From NCBI RefSeq assembly GCF_001074635.1, contig NZ_JUQO01000148.1, positions 1-34,143 on the forward strand: 34,143 nucleotides of DNA, given 5' to 3'. This stretch comes from Streptococcus mitis (GTDB taxonomy: Bacteria; Bacillota; Bacilli; Lactobacillales; Streptococcaceae). Each line of letters begins with the position of its first letter. Position 1 is the first letter of the stretch. This document shows, piece after piece, positions 7,012-16,094 of the stretch. The notes beneath the pieces are model-generated. The model had not been told where the DNA came from. It saw only the letters and a program-made list of their open reading frames with translations, and searched no databases. The position numbers were made by a program, and so were the translations under genes.

Positions 7012-8988
7012 TTATTTCAAGTTTTGAACGACTTTTACTAGATTTTCTACAGTAAAGCCATATTCTGCCAATACTTTTGGTGCTGGGGCAGAGGCTCCGA
7101 AGGTATCAATACCGAGAACGGCACCATCAAGACCAACATATTTGTACCAATTTTGAGTTGCACCCATTTCGACTGCAACACGACGGCGGACTGCATTTGG
7201 AAGAATCTCTTCCTTGTAAGATGCATCTTGTTTATCAAAGACATCTGTAGATGGCATGCTGACTACACGGACTTTTGCTCCTTGACTAGCCAATTCTTTG
7301 GCTGCTGAGACAGCAAGATTGACCTCTGAACCTGTCGCAATCAAGATTGTATCAAAGTCTGCTGCATTTTCATAGACAACATAAGCACCTTTTGCAACCT
7401 TGTCAAAGTCTGTTCCCTCTTCGACAGTCAAGTTTTGGCGTGTCAAGACAAGTGCAGTTGGTGTTTTCTCACTTGTCACTGCAAGGTACCAAGCTGCTTG
7501 AGTTTCACGCGCATCTGCTGGACGGAAAACATTTAGATTTGGCATAGCACGAAGACCTGCTAAGTGTTCAACTGGTTCGTGCGTTGGGCCGTCTTCCCCA
7601 ACCGCGATTGAATCGTGGGTAAAGACATAAGTCACAGGAAGTCCTTGCAAGGCTGACAAGCGGACAGCTGCTTTCACATAGTCAGAGAAGACGAAGAAAG
7701 TACCACCGTACACACGAAGTCCACCGTGAAGGGCCATCCCGTTCAAGATTGTTCCCATGGCAAATTCACGAACACCAAACTGAATGTTGCGGTTCAAGCG
7801 GTTGGCATCGTCTTGAAGTCCGTCAGTCTTGATATAAGTCATGTTTGAGTGAGCAAGGTCAGCTGATCCACCTAGGAAGGTTGGTAACTTAGCTGCCACA
7901 ACATTCAAGGCATCTTGGCTTGAATTACGAGTTGCTTGAGAGAAGCCATTTTCTAAGGCTGGGAAGTCTGCTGGAGTCACTTCAACTGGATCGCGTCCAT
8001 CGATGATGGCTTCTACTTCTGCAGCCAATTCTGGATGCGCTTCTTTGTAATCTGCGACTAGTTTTGCCCATGCTTCATAAGCTGATGCACCACGGTCTGC
8101 AACATGTTCTTTGAAATCAGCATATACTTGTTCTGGGATTTCAAATGGTTCGTAGTCCCAACCAAGGGCTTGACGAGTTGCTGCAGTTTCATCTGCTCCA
8201 AGAGGAGCACCGTGTACGGCATTAGTTCCTTGTTTGTTTGGAGAACCGTATCCAATAACCGTCTTCACTTCAATCAAAGATGGTTTGCCTGAAGCTTTAG
8301 CTGTTTCGATAGCAGCTTGGATTGCTTCCAAGTCTGTTCCATCTTCTACCAAGGCAGTATGCCAACCGTAGGCATTGTAACGGTCACGAACACTTTCTGT
8401 AAAGGAATCCTTTGTCTCACCATCCAAGTTGATATCATTTGAATCATAAAGGACAACCAACTTATCTAGTTTTTGCAAGCCTGCGTATGAAGCCGCCTCA
8501 CTTGAGACACCTTCCATCAAGTCTCCGTCTCCACAGATAACGTAAGTATAGTGGTCAAAGATATTGTAGCCTTCGCGGTTATATTTGGCTGCCAAGAAAC
8601 GTTCTGCCTGGGCAAAACCAGTGGCAGTTGAAATCCCTTGACCTAAAGGACCTGTTGTAGCATCAATTCCTGCTGTATGGCCAAATTCTGGGTGACCTGG
8701 TGTTTTTGAACCCCACTGACGGAAGCTCTTAATCTCATCCATGCTAACATCTTTAAAACCAGAAAGGTGAAGAAGGGCATAAAGAAGCATTGAACCATGA
8801 CCTGCTGAAAGAATAAAGCGGTCGCGGTTAATCCAGTTTGGTTTAGCTGGATTGATACGAAGTTGTTTTGTAAAGAGGCTGTAAGCCATCGGAGCCGCTC
8901 CCATAACCACACCTGGGTGACCTGAGTTGGCTTTATTAATGGCGTCAATACCTAGGAAACGAATTGCATTAACAGATAGATTTGACAT
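7012..8988 (-). CDS. tkt: Transketolase
   Basis: 658 residues, full family length. Transfers two-carbon units between ketose and aldose phosphates in the non-oxidative pentose phosphate pathway, using thiamine diphosphate and Mg2+ in the cytoplasm. Visible motifs include the N-terminal substrate region NKANSGHPG, the thiamine-diphosphate motif beginning [13 protein letters not shown] and ending with YDSNDI, and the central [17 protein letters not shown]. The pneumococcal orthologue is also called recP because a mutation there affected recombination. The ATG at 8988 follows AAAGGAA. It is monocistronic with its own promoter and terminator. In pneumococcus I recall the ula (ascorbate) operon directly upstream; here the neighbour is the 207-residue unknown protein. 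Confidence 0.97.
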   Translation of the reverse strand: MSNLSVNAIRFLGIDAINKANSGHPGVVMGAAPMAYSLFTKQLRINPAKPNWINRDRFILSAGHGSMLLYALLHLSGFKDVSMDEIKSFRQWGSKTPGHPEFGHTAGIDATTGPLGQGISTATGFAQAERFLAAKYNREGYNIFDHYTYVICGDGDLMEGVSSEAASYAGLQKLDKLVVLYDSNDINLDGETKDSFTESVRDRYNAYGWHTALVEDGTDLEAIQAAIETAKASGKPSLIEVKTVIGYGSPNKQGTNAVHGAPLGADETAATRQALGWDYEPFEIPEQVYADFKEHVADRGASAYEAWAKLVADYKEAHPELAAEVEAIIDGRDPVEVTPADFPALENGFSQATRNSSQDALNVVAAKLPTFLGGSADLAHSNMTYIKTDGLQDDANRLNRNIQFGVREFAMGTILNGMALHGGLRVYGGTFFVFSDYVKAAVRLSALQGLPVTYVFTHDSIAVGEDGPTHEPVEHLAGLRAMPNLNVFRPADARETQAAWYLAVTSEKTPTALVLTRQNLTVEEGTDFDKVAKGAYVVYENAADFDTILIATGSEVNLAVSAAKELASQGAKVRVVSMPSTDVFDKQDASYKEEILPNAVRRRVAVEMGATQNWYKYVGLDGAVLGIDTFGASAPAPKVLAEYGFTVENLVKVVQNLK

Positions 8989-9040
8989 AGAATTTCCTTT
9001 CTATTTGAGGTGATTATTGAATCACACATTCTATTTTACT

Positions 9041-9069
9041 ATTATATGAAAAAATACATAGAATAGCAA
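9041..9069 (-). promoter_or_regulatory. Sigma-A promoter of tkt
   Basis: Minus strand TTGCTA, 17-bp spacer, TATAAT, about 53 bases before the start codon. The leader contains a small inverted repeat (GTGATT CAAT AATCAC). The -35 lies in one arm of a 9-bp inverted repeat (9061-9069 with 9101-9109) that may act as a weak terminator for the upstream gene. Confidence 0.6.
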
Positions 9070-9103
9070 TTAAACAATTCGACGTAAATAAGTATTCTAT
9101 TTG

Positions 9104-9727
9104 CTATCCTCTAGTCGCCTGATAGTAGGGAAGTAAGCGTTCATAAGCATCTTCTAATTTTTCTAAAATCACTTCTAATGATTGATTTTCTATAAAAGAA
9201 ACATCTGATTTAACTAACACTTTTCGGATTTCTTGACTGCCTACCTTCTCGACTAAGAACTGACGATTTTCTTCGTTCGCATCCCACCGTTGACTTTCCC
9301 CATCAGAGTAGGCTAGATAATAAATCCCTTCTACCACTGGAACTTCTAGGACCTTGGCCTGCTTGCCTAAAGTTTGCTCATCTTTCTTGCGCTCGATAAA
9401 ACTAACTTCTAGTGAGACACCAAAATCAGAGGGTACTCCATACAAACGAAGAGCCAACATAGGTTCTGTCACTTTCCCCTCACGCTGTATATAAGCCCAG
9501 AAGTGTGGTCGCAAGCGCTGCGCTTGGTTCATCCACTGACTCGTTCTTTGGAGTTGCCATTCTGGACGACTTGCTTGAAATGCTTTAGCCAACTCTGTAA
9601 AGGCCTTTCGAGCCTCTTGGCCTTTGTAACGCAATTCCAGCATCTTCTCTCGCTCTTCTACCGCTTTATCTGGATTACGATACTGGATCCCTGCAAAGTC
9701 TAGATAGTCTCTTATCTTATTCAACAT
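9104..9727 (-). CDS. Conserved protein of unknown function, 207 residues
   Basis: Soluble protein with no signal peptide or membrane segment. The N-terminal third is a charged helix (YRNPDKAVEEREKMLELR), the middle contains FWAYIQREGKVTEPMLALRL and a beta-rich part (GVSLEVSFIERKK), and the end is a helix rich in Glu and Leu. I cannot place it in a characterised family. A protein of this kind sits next to khpB in related streptococci as I recall. The ATG at 9727 follows GAGGAG by about 9 bases. It lies downstream of a terminator (9750-9775) after khpB and is probably reached by read-through or a weak promoter. Confidence 0.75.
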   Translation of the reverse strand: MLNKIRDYLDFAGIQYRNPDKAVEEREKMLELRYKGQEARKAFTELAKAFQASRPEWQLQRTSQWMNQAQRLRPHFWAYIQREGKVTEPMLALRLYGVPSDFGVSLEVSFIERKKDEQTLGKQAKVLEVPVVEGIYYLAYSDGESQRWDANEENRQFLVEKVGSQEIRKVLVKSDVSFIENQSLEVILEKLEDAYERLLPYYQATRG

Positions 9728-9749
9728 TAATTTAATCTCCTCTAGCTAG

Positions 9750-9775
9750 CAAAAAATCAGGTCAACCCTGATTTT
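9750..9775 (-). terminator. Rho-independent terminator after khpB
   Basis: Minus strand AAATCAGG, GTTGA loop, CCTGATTT followed by TTT, just past the khpB stop. It ends the rnpA-yidC-khpB operon. Confidence 0.85.
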
Positions 9776-9777
9776 AC

Positions 9778-10764
9778 TTATTCTGTATCTACAACGACAT
9801 AGCGATTAGGCTCGTCACCTTCAGAGTAACTGGTCACGCCATCCATACGTGAAATAATACGATGGATAATCTTGCGTTCGCTATTTGACATAGGATCTGT
9901 TTGATGACTACGTCCTTCTTCTAAAACACGAGTCGCCAATTTTTGAGCATAGGTCTGCAAGACTTCTGCACGATGTTCAACATAATCATTGACATTAATA
10001 GTAATGTAAAAGGTTCTTGAATAGCGGTTGTAAAGATAATTTTGAGCCAATAGTTGTAAGGCCTTCAAGACTTTACCGTGATAACCAATAATACGCCCTG
10101 GCTCATTTGTATCAATTTGTAAATTGATGCTACGACGGTTATAATCATTTGAAATCGTCGCTTCAACGTCCATATCATCAATGATTGTTTGGACATAAGT
10201 CGTTACTTCCGTAGCTACTTGTTCAATATCAAAGCTCGGTTCAACCTTCAAGCCCAAGTCTTCTAGTTCTTGACTTTCAGTTTGCTCAGTTTGGCTTTCA
10301 ATAATAGGCGTTTCTACTTCTTCGAGAGCAGTTTCTTCAAGTTGTAATTCATTTAAGATCTCAATGTGACCAGTTTCTTCCAAGATAGTGCTGGCATGTC
10401 TTTCATGTTTTAAGATTTCAGCCTTGACTTCATCAGAAATACCTTGGCCTCCCTCTTCAATCTTTTTAATTGCTTCTACAACATGACCCAAATCAACCGT
10501 TGCTTCACTGACTGTTTTAACAGGCTCATTCAAATCATTGATTTGTTTTGGAACTCCCTTTACAGCTTGTTGGTTTGCTTTTACAACTGTCGTTTCACTA
10601 ATAGCATCGATATCTACTTGGGCTGGTTTTTTACCAAATAAGCCAAGAAACCCTTTTTTCTCACGAGAAATGACTTTGATATGAGCCTTCATTCTTGGAA
10701 TATCTAATTCTTTCAATCCTTTCTGGATTGCTTCTTCAACAGTTGAACCTGTAAATACTACCAT
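9778..10764 (-). CDS. khpB: RNA-binding protein KhpB (Jag/EloR)
   Basis: 328 residues: Jag N-terminal domain (about 1-55, with KKGFLGLFGKKPA), a Glu-rich linker (about 90-190), a KH domain with the GYHG turn (about 225-275) and a C-terminal R3H domain (ERKIIHRIISRMDGV). KhpB/EloR forms a complex with KhpA, binds RNA and controls cell elongation in pneumococcus. It is phosphorylated by StkP at Thr89; the residue at position 89 here is Thr (in VSEATVD), so that switch appears conserved. GGAGG lies about nine bases before the ATG at 10764. It is last in the rnpA-yidC-khpB operon, 17 bases after yidC. Confidence 0.95.
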   Translation of the reverse strand: MVVFTGSTVEEAIQKGLKELDIPRMKAHIKVISREKKGFLGLFGKKPAQVDIDAISETTVVKANQQAVKGVPKQINDLNEPVKTVSEATVDLGHVVEAIKKIEEGGQGISDEVKAEILKHERHASTILEETGHIEILNELQLEETALEEVETPIIESQTEQTESQELEDLGLKVEPSFDIEQVATEVTTYVQTIIDDMDVEATISNDYNRRSINLQIDTNEPGRIIGYHGKVLKALQLLAQNYLYNRYSRTFYITINVNDYVEHRAEVLQTYAQKLATRVLEEGRSHQTDPMSNSERKIIHRIISRMDGVTSYSEGDEPNRYVVVDTE

Positions 10765-10781
10765 TACCAGATTCCTCCTTA

Positions 10782-11606
10782 TTATTTCGTTTTCTGAGCC
10801 TTTTTCTTGGCTTTTCTTTTTCTATTTTCCAAATCTTTCTGTGCCTGTACTACGGCCTCGCGCTCTGCGATAATCTTGAATGGATTATTCAAGAAATAGG
10901 TTTGCAAGACTTGATAAGCATTAGACACTGTCCAGTAGAGGGCGACTCCACCTGGCGCATAAACTGCAAAGATAAAAATCAAGACTGGAATACCATACAT
11001 CATCGCAGTCGTAGCCCCATTACGCTCAGACAAGGCTTTGTTGGACAACCAAGTGCTTAAAAAGGTAAATACAGCTGCTAAAATCGGAAGAACAAGGGTT
11101 GTATCCACACCACCAAGGTTAATCCATAAGAAATGACCTGTCTTTAAAAAGTCAACTCTTGATAGAGCTTGGAACAAGGCCAAGATAACCGGCATCTGAA
11201 TCAAAATCGGCCAAAGAGAATCTGACTGTCTGACACCCATTTCTTTAAAGACTTTACGCATTTCTTGCTCTAGCTTGGTTCTGCTTTCCATATCACGACC
11301 CGGATATTGTTCTCGAAGCGCCTTAATGCGTGGTTGAGCTTCCTGCATTTTTCTGGATGCCACCATTTGCACTTGAAAGACTGGCAAGAGGACTGTACGA
11401 ATCAAGACCGTAAAGAGAATAATCCCCACTCCGATACTGATATCAAACGATAAAAAGCGAATAATTTCCGCAAAGAAGTAAACAAATTTACTCCAAAAAT
11501 CAGCCGAATTGGCTGTAATATCGCTAGTTGTCCCATTTGTCGCACAAGCTGTCATGATCAATAGAGACAGTCCTAGCAAACTAGTCAACTGTAGTTTCTT
11601 TTTCAC
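10782..11606 (-). CDS. yidC: Membrane protein insertase YidC/OxaA, lipoprotein type
   Basis: Inserts proteins into the cytoplasmic membrane with or after the Sec translocase. A lipoprotein signal with lipobox LIMTAC ends near residue 22. Five hydrophobic segments follow, with the conserved Arg in [10 protein letters not shown] and the cytoplasmic helical hairpin ([20 protein letters not shown]), and a strongly basic tail ([13 protein letters not shown]) suited to ribosome contact. Streptococci carry two YidC paralogues; this is the rnpA-linked one. The frame opens with ATG at 11612, but a GTG at 11606 is better spaced from GGAAGGAA and gives 274 residues. It overlaps rnpA by 26-32 bases, implying translational coupling. 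Confidence 0.95.
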   Translation of the reverse strand: MKKKLQLTSLLGLSLLIMTACATNGTTSDITANSADFWSKFVYFFAEIIRFLSFDISIGVGIILFTVLIRTVLLPVFQVQMVASRKMQEAQPRIKALREQYPGRDMESRTKLEQEMRKVFKEMGVRQSDSLWPILIQMPVILALFQALSRVDFLKTGHFLWINLGGVDTTLVLPILAAVFTFLSTWLSNKALSERNGATTAMMYGIPVLIFIFAVYAPGGVALYWTVSNAYQVLQTYFLNNPFKIIAEREAVVQAQKDLENRKRKAKKKAQKTK

Positions 11607-11952
11607 TCCCATTTCCTTCCTGATAAATCTTTGATAATTTTAATACGTGGAGTAGATTTTTCTCCATCTCTGCGTATCCTAAGTTTTCAACCCCTTTTCG
11701 AGCAATGACAACAAAATCGACATCTTCTACCAGACTCCCTTTTGCATTCTGGATAATATGTCTAATTCGTCGCTTAATTTGATTTCTAGTGACGGCATTC
11801 CCAAGCTTTTTGCTAACTGATAGACCTACTCGAAAATGGTTTTTATGGTTTTCTAGTTGGTAGACAACAAATTTGCGATTGGCAAAACTTGTCCCCTCCT
11901 TGAAAATCGCCTTAAAATCTTTCTCTCTTTTTACACGAAAGTTTTTCTTCAA
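11581..11952 (-). CDS. rnpA: Ribonuclease P protein component
   Basis: 123 residues, basic, with the RNR signature ([18 protein letters not shown]). It is the protein subunit of RNase P, which with the RnpB RNA removes 5' leaders from pre-tRNAs. The start codon is TTG at 11952, preceded by GGAG seven bases upstream, and translation from it gives the usual [13 protein letters not shown]-terminus. It is first gene of the operon with yidC and khpB. In many Firmicutes rpmH precedes rnpA; here a promoter and then the ackA terminator lie upstream instead. Confidence 0.96.
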   Translation of the reverse strand: MKKNFRVKREKDFKAIFKEGTSFANRKFVVYQLENHKNHFRVGLSVSKKLGNAVTRNQIKRRIRHIIQNAKGSLVEDVDFVVIARKGVENLGYAEMEKNLLHVLKLSKIYQEGNGSEKETTVD

Positions 11953-11981
11953 AACTCAACTCCATCTATTAAATTACTACT

Positions 11982-12009
11982 ATTATACCATATTTTTCAA
12001 AAAAGCCAA
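11982..12009 (-). promoter_or_regulatory. Sigma-A promoter of rnpA-yidC-khpB
   Basis: Minus strand TTGGCT, 16-bp spacer, TATAAT, about 30 bases before the TTG start of rnpA. Confidence 0.7.
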
Positions 12010-12037
12010 TCATAGCAAGGTTTTGGACATTTCCATC

Positions 12038-12073
12038 AGAAAAAGAAGCTGGAAAAATCTCTTTTCCAACTCC
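12038..12073 (-). terminator. Rho-independent terminator of ackA
   Basis: Minus strand 12-bp stem (GGAGTTGGAAAA / TTTTCCAGCTTC with G-U pairs) with a GAGAT loop followed by TTTTTC. Confidence 0.88.
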
Positions 12074-12101
12074 TTGTACTGAATATTTTTTCTGATTTTA
12101 G

Positions 12102-13292
12102 TTATTTTTTCAAGCGTTCAACGTCACGGGCAATGACCAATTCTTCATCTGTTGGAATAACCAAGACACGGATTTTCGCTGCCTCTGTTGAGATGTCTCC
12201 TGTCACACCAAAGACGTTCTTTTCTGGGTCAACATCACAGCCGAACCAAGAGATACCTGAAATAACATCTTCACGTACGTTTGCAGCATTTTCACCGATA
12301 CCTGCAGTAAAGATAATAGCATCTGCTCCATTTAAGACTGCAAGGTATTGACCGATATGTTTTTGGATACGATCAACATACATTTCATAGGCTAAAGTGG
12401 CATCGTGATCCCCTTCTTCCATAGCAGCAATCACATCACGCATATCACTAGATTTACCTGAAACCCCCATTAGTCCTGATTCACGATTAAGAACGTGACT
12501 AATGTCTTCGGGCGTGTTAAAGTCCTCTGTATATTGCATTAAGTAAGGAATGATGGCTGGGTCAATATCCCCTGTACGAGTTCCCATCATCACACCACCA
12601 AGTGGAGTGAAGCCCATTGAAGTATCCACAGATTGACCACCCTTAACAGCTGTAATAGAAGCACCATTACCGATGTGGCAAGTAATCAATTTCAAGTCTT
12701 CTAATGGACGGCCCAAGAGTTTTGCTGCTTCTCCTGCTACAAACTGATGGCTTGTACCGTGAGCACCGTATTTACGAACCTTGTTTTCTGTGTAATATTT
12801 TGTTGGTAGAGGGTAGCGATAAGCTTTCTCTGGCATACTTGTGTGGAATGAAGTATCAAAAACAACTACACTGGTAATATCTGGCAACAATTCCTTGAAG
12901 GCGCGAACACCTGCTGCATTGGCTGGATTGTGGAGAGGAGCCAACAAGCTCAACTCTTCAACTTTTTCTAAAACATCTCCCTCAACGACTGTTGATTCTT
13001 TGAAATATTCTCCACCAGCAACAACACGGTGTCCAACACCTGTAATCTCGTCATAAGCCTTGATAATATCGAAACGAATCAAGTCATCCAATAAAATTTT
13101 AACAGCTTGTGTGTGATTTTCGATATCCAAAATTTGTTGTTCAGAACGGCCGTCAAATTTTACAGTTGAAATTGAATCTTTCAAACCGATACGTTCAATC
13201 AAACCTTTCGCCAATACTTTTTCTTCTGGCATTAAGTATAATTGCCATTTCAAACTTGAACTTCCTGCATTGATTGCAATTGTTTTTGTCAT
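12102..13292 (-). CDS. ackA: Acetate kinase
   Basis: Converts acetyl phosphate and ADP to acetate and ATP; in streptococci acetyl phosphate comes from pyruvate oxidase or phosphotransacetylase. 396 residues from the chosen start, the normal family length. Motifs: [10 protein letters not shown] at the N-terminus, [14 protein letters not shown], the nucleotide-site [12 protein letters not shown] and FTAGIGENA. The frame extends 30 bases further to 13322, but AAGGGG is suitably placed for the ATG at 13292, and the extra residues would run through the cre site and promoter. It has its own promoter with an overlapping cre, suggesting CcpA control, and its own terminator. Confidence 0.97.
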   Translation of the reverse strand: MTKTIAINAGSSSLKWQLYLMPEEKVLAKGLIERIGLKDSISTVKFDGRSEQQILDIENHTQAVKILLDDLIRFDIIKAYDEITGVGHRVVAGGEYFKESTVVEGDVLEKVEELSLLAPLHNPANAAGVRAFKELLPDITSVVVFDTSFHTSMPEKAYRYPLPTKYYTENKVRKYGAHGTSHQFVAGEAAKLLGRPLEDLKLITCHIGNGASITAVKGGQSVDTSMGFTPLGGVMMGTRTGDIDPAIIPYLMQYTEDFNTPEDISHVLNRESGLMGVSGKSSDMRDVIAAMEEGDHDATLAYEMYVDRIQKHIGQYLAVLNGADAIIFTAGIGENAANVREDVISGISWFGCDVDPEKNVFGVTGDISTEAAKIRVLVIPTDEELVIARDVERLKK

Positions 13293-13307
13293 AACATGAT
13301 ACCCCTT

Positions 13308-13321
13308 TTTAAGCGTTTTCA
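13308..13321 (-). promoter_or_regulatory. cre site (CcpA operator) in the ackA promoter
   Basis: TGAAAACGCTTAAA on the minus strand matches the catabolite-responsive element consensus TGWAARCGYTWNCW at 13 of 14 positions. It starts three bases downstream of the -10 box, a position that would block transcription if CcpA binds. Confidence 0.7.
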
Positions 13322-13324
13322 TCT

Positions 13325-13353
13325 ATTATAACAAAATCTATTTTATATTTCAG
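13325..13353 (-). promoter_or_regulatory. Sigma-A promoter of ackA
   Basis: Minus strand CTGAAA, 17-bp spacer, TATAAT. The promoter overlaps the last codons of the upstream methyltransferase gene. Confidence 0.7.
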
Positions 13354-14296
13354 TACCTTGAGTCCATTTTTGAAAATTTTCTTTAAATTTCATTAAAACA
13401 CTTGCATCTTGCAAGCTAGCAAGTGGATAAACAAAAGGCTCCACTGCTATTTCACTTTTCTTCTGTAAGATAAAAATCGTCTTGGATTGTTTAGCATTAG
13501 CAAAGAGATTTTCAGGCAGACTGATCATAGCAACCAAACTTGCCTCCTCTTTCAACCAGCCTTTCAACAAATCACTTTGAGGGCTGGTCAACAAATCACT
13601 CGGAGCTAGAAAAATAGCGTATCCGTCTGACTTGAGATACTTAAGCCCTTGTTCCATGAGCAAGTGATGGGCGTAGGTATGTTCTTGACTTGAAGCAACT
13701 TGATGGCGCGACGCAACGGCATCATCAGGATAATAACCGACAGGCAAGTCGCTGATGACCACATCGCTTTCTTTGAGCATTTGTGGACGAACGGCATCTC
13801 CTTGGACAAAGCCAGCCTGCAAACCAATCACATCTGCCATGCTAGCTGCCAGATCAATCAGCAAATCATCTACTTCCACTCCCAAATAATCCACTTTCTT
13901 AGCAAGAGAGGTTAAGAAAGTAGCGCCCAGAATCCCCATGCCAGAACCCATTTCGAGGATAGTGATTTCCTCCTCTTTAAACAATTCCTCCACAATAAAC
14001 ACCAAAAGTAAAGCAATAGCATCTGGTGTAAACTGGTGATTGGCCTGCAAGGGTTCTGTTTGCCCAGCCTTCATCAAGAGAAACTGGTAGGTCTTGAGCC
14101 ATTCTTCTTTGCGTAGCGCTAAACGCTTAAGGGCTTGATTGTTCTCCTTGACCTGCTCTAACTCAGTCTCACCATCCAGATAAATGCTGTTTTGCTCCAC
14201 CAAGGCATCATAAAAATTGGTCGCCAAATCACTTTGGATGACTTGGACATTCTCTAGTAAATACGTATAAGCTTGTTCAATTTTTTCAAAATCCAT
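13343..14296 (-). CDS. Class I SAM-dependent methyltransferase, N6-adenine-type fold (ComYH homologue)
   Basis: 317 residues with an N-terminal helical region and a Rossmann methyltransferase core. Motif I is LEMGSGMGILG near residue 134 and the acidic loop is GVEVDD. The catalytic-type motif is DLPVGYY, related to the (D/N)PPY of N6-adenine methyltransferases. Relatives in other streptococci lie between comG and ackA and are called ComYH; a DNA or protein substrate has not been established to my knowledge. The ATG at 14296 follows AGGA. The upstream methyltransferase gene ends in a terminator at 14340-14374, so this gene likely has its own weak promoter or depends on read-through from comG. 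Confidence 0.88.
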   Translation of the reverse strand: MDFEKIEQAYTYLLENVQVIQSDLATNFYDALVEQNSIYLDGETELEQVKENNQALKRLALRKEEWLKTYQFLLMKAGQTEPLQANHQFTPDAIALLLVFIVEELFKEEEITILEMGSGMGILGATFLTSLAKKVDYLGVEVDDLLIDLAASMADVIGLQAGFVQGDAVRPQMLKESDVVISDLPVGYYPDDAVASRHQVASSQEHTYAHHLLMEQGLKYLKSDGYAIFLAPSDLLTSPQSDLLKGWLKEEASLVAMISLPENLFANAKQSKTIFILQKKSEIAVEPFVYPLASLQDASVLMKFKENFQKWTQGTEI

Positions 14297-14339
14297 ATTC
14301 CTATCTTATCAAATTTCCCTTCTTTTTTCCATCCTTATA

Positions 14340-14374
14340 GAAAAATCACTCCCTGACTAGGCGAGTGATTTTTG
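14340..14374 (-). terminator. Bidirectional-looking terminator after the second methyltransferase
   Basis: Long stem AAAAATCACTC / GAGTGATTTTT with a 10-nt loop. The stem includes the last codons of the upstream gene and is followed on the minus strand by T residues and C. Confidence 0.8.
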
Positions 14375-14944
14375 AGCTACTGTTAAAAAGAGTTCTGAGT
14401 AATTTCCTTGAAACAGGTCTTCAGCGCTATAGAGGATCTGACTATGCACAGATGAAAAACCAAACTGGGTTAGCTTGTTTTCCAGTTCAGGCAATTCAAA
14501 TCCATGATGGTTAGCTTCTGTCTTAGTAAAATCAGCAAGTAGGAGTTGTCCATCTTCCTTCAAATGTTGATGAAACAGTGAGAGAGCCGCATCCAGATCA
14601 GGCATATGGTGAAGAACCCGACTAACGACAATGCAATCAAACTCTTTTTCCAAGGGATTTTTCAGCAAATCTTGCTCCAAAAACTGGATATTCTTGATGT
14701 CTTGCTGCTCCGCTTTCAAACGAGCTTGCTCCAGCATTTTCTCCGAAATATCCACCAATGTTACAGACTTGGCCTGCTTGGCTAGGGGCAAGGTTAACAG
14801 ACCCGTCCCTCCACCAAAATCCAAAATTTCTTTGTCTGATAGAAGATCAATCTGTTTCTCGACTGCTTGACAAACCAAGTTTGCAAGGAAGATATTTTTA
14901 GGGGAATCGAAAGTTTCTGCTTTGTGGTTAAAATCATGTTTCAT
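14357..14944 (-). CDS. Class I SAM-dependent methyltransferase, unknown substrate
   Basis: 195 residues. SAM motif I is ILDFGGGTGLLTLPLA (about residues 40-55), followed by VTLVDISEKML and a post-I region ending in CIVVSRVLHHMPD, the pattern of small-molecule methyltransferases of the Methyltransf_11/25 type. The substrate cannot be told from sequence. It starts 32 bases after comGG and may be co-transcribed with the competence operon. Its own terminator overlaps its 3' end. It sits between comGG and the ComYH homologue. Confidence 0.85.
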   Translation of the reverse strand: MKHDFNHKAETFDSPKNIFLANLVCQAVEKQIDLLSDKEILDFGGGTGLLTLPLAKQAKSVTLVDISEKMLEQARLKAEQQDIKNIQFLEQDLLKNPLEKEFDCIVVSRVLHHMPDLDAALSLFHQHLKEDGQLLLADFTKTEANHHGFELPELENKLTQFGFSSVHSQILYSAEDLFQGNYSELFLTVAQKSLA

Positions 14945-14976
14945 ATTTTTAGTTTAGCACAAAGTAGCTTGGTTGG

Positions 14977-15390
14977 CTAGGAATTCTCTTTCTTTTCAGG
15001 CTTCTTTTCTGATTTTTTCTTCTCCACTTTTTCGCTTGGATCGGTCGCTACCTTTTCCTTTTTCTCTGTTTTCTCTTCTTTGATTTTGACTGAGGGAAGT
15101 AGGAATTCATATTGACTCTTAGACGTACGAACCCTTGTCACCAAGCTTGTTTTCTTATTTTGATAGCTCACCTGACCTAGGTTATAAACCTGTTCTCCAC
15201 TTTCTTGCTCAACCTTATCTTTGGTTCGCTTGGCCATAGCAAAAGCGATTAACTTTTCTTTATTCAAAGCATAGTCTTGATGGTGGGCGACTTGTCGGTT
15301 CAAGTAAAATTGTAACAAAAGACTAAAGATGGCTGCTATGGTGACCGCATAGAGGAGAACACCTGCCTTAACTTTCTTCTTTTTCCACAC
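14977..15390 (-). CDS. comGG: Competence pseudopilus minor component ComGG
   Basis: 137 residues. A short basic N-terminus (WKKKKVKA) and a single hydrophobic helix ([17 protein letters not shown]) resemble a type IV prepilin but lack the usual Glu at +5, where Tyr is found. The C-terminal 35 residues are an almost pure Lys/Glu tail, unlikely to be folded. The start is GTG at 15390 with GGGAG about 10 bases upstream, overlapping comGF. It is the last pilin gene of the operon, and minor pilins of this kind prime or cap the transformation pilus. Confidence 0.85.
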   Translation of the reverse strand: MWKKKKVKAGVLLYAVTIAAIFSLLLQFYLNRQVAHHQDYALNKEKLIAFAMAKRTKDKVEQESGEQVYNLGQVSYQNKKTSLVTRVRTSKSQYEFLLPSVKIKEEKTEKKEKVATDPSEKVEKKKSEKKPEKKENS

Positions 15391-15829
15391 GATAGATGAA
15401 CTCCCTTTCTAAGCCTTTTTGGAACTGGAAACGAAAACGAACCACTTGATTGTCCTCTGTAATCTGTGCGGATTTGAGGCCATAAACCATCGGCTGATAA
15501 CCCCGTCCACTGGCATCTGTTTTACGAAAATCGTCTGACTTGGACTTACCGATAGCGATGTCCTTGCCATCTTGCTTCATATAAATGCGATTGCCTTCCA
15601 CTTTTTCAAACTGCGAACGGTCTAATTCTGCCTCCAACTGGTCCACAAACAAGAGCCACTCCTTTTGCTCGCTTTGTTGCTGGTAGCGAACTTCTGAAAT
15701 AAGGAGCTGACTCATGGCTTGAAAGAGGAGTAAGCTTCCACTGATGACAATGAGGGCAATCAGAGATTCTAACAAGGTAAAAGCCTTGACCTTATTGCTC
15801 TTTGATAGCCAACAACTGTTCTGAACCAT
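15368..15829 (-). CDS. comGF: Competence pseudopilin ComGF
   Basis: Minor pilin of the transformation pilus. A prepilin peptidase site lies at KVKA/FTLLE (residues 13-21 from the chosen start) with Glu at +5, then a hydrophobic helix to about residue 40 and a soluble domain ([15 protein letters not shown]). The frame extends to 15874, but GGAGG six bases before the ATG at 15829 fixes the start. It overlaps comGE by 38 bases and comGG by 23 bases. Confidence 0.9.
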   Translation of the reverse strand: MVQNSCWLSKSNKVKAFTLLESLIALIVISGSLLLFQAMSQLLISEVRYQQQSEQKEWLLFVDQLEAELDRSQFEKVEGNRIYMKQDGKDIAIGKSKSDDFRKTDASGRGYQPMVYGLKSAQITEDNQVVRFRFQFQKGLEREFIYRVEKEES

Positions 15830-16094
15830 GATAAACCTCCAATCCCTTTTCACTAGAAAACACCTGAATCTCAACTCCGTTTACGTTTACCTGATTTTGA
15901 CCTGTCTGCAGTGCCATCTTAGCTACCCTCAAGACTTCTTCCTTTTGCAAGATTTTTGCTTCTTCTTGTCTATTTTTCTGAATTTGTCCCAAAAGGAGGG
16001 TAGCAATACTGGCAAAGATAGCTAGAGCAACTACTGCTTCCAGTAAAATCACTGCCCTAATTTTTTGTTTCCTTAATGCGTTTAATTTTTCCAT
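15792..16094 (-). CDS. comGE: Competence pseudopilin ComGE
   Basis: 100 residues. Prepilin-like N-terminus [17 protein letters not shown] with Glu at +5 and a Val rather than Phe at +1, then a short soluble domain. The ATG at 16094 follows AGGA. It overlaps comGD and comGF, typical of the tightly packed comG operon, and acts as a minor pilin together with ComGD, ComGF and ComGG. Confidence 0.9.
   Translation of the reverse strand: MEKLNALRKQKIRAVILLEAVVALAIFASIATLLLGQIQKNRQEEAKILQKEEVLRVAKMALQTGQNQVNVNGVEIQVFSSEKGLEVYHGSEQLLAIKEQ

Noticed and set aside
13293..13322. Upstream start of ackA
   Set aside because: The extra ten codons would cover the cre site and lie only a few bases from the -10 box; the inner ATG has the normal family N-terminus and a ribosome-binding site.
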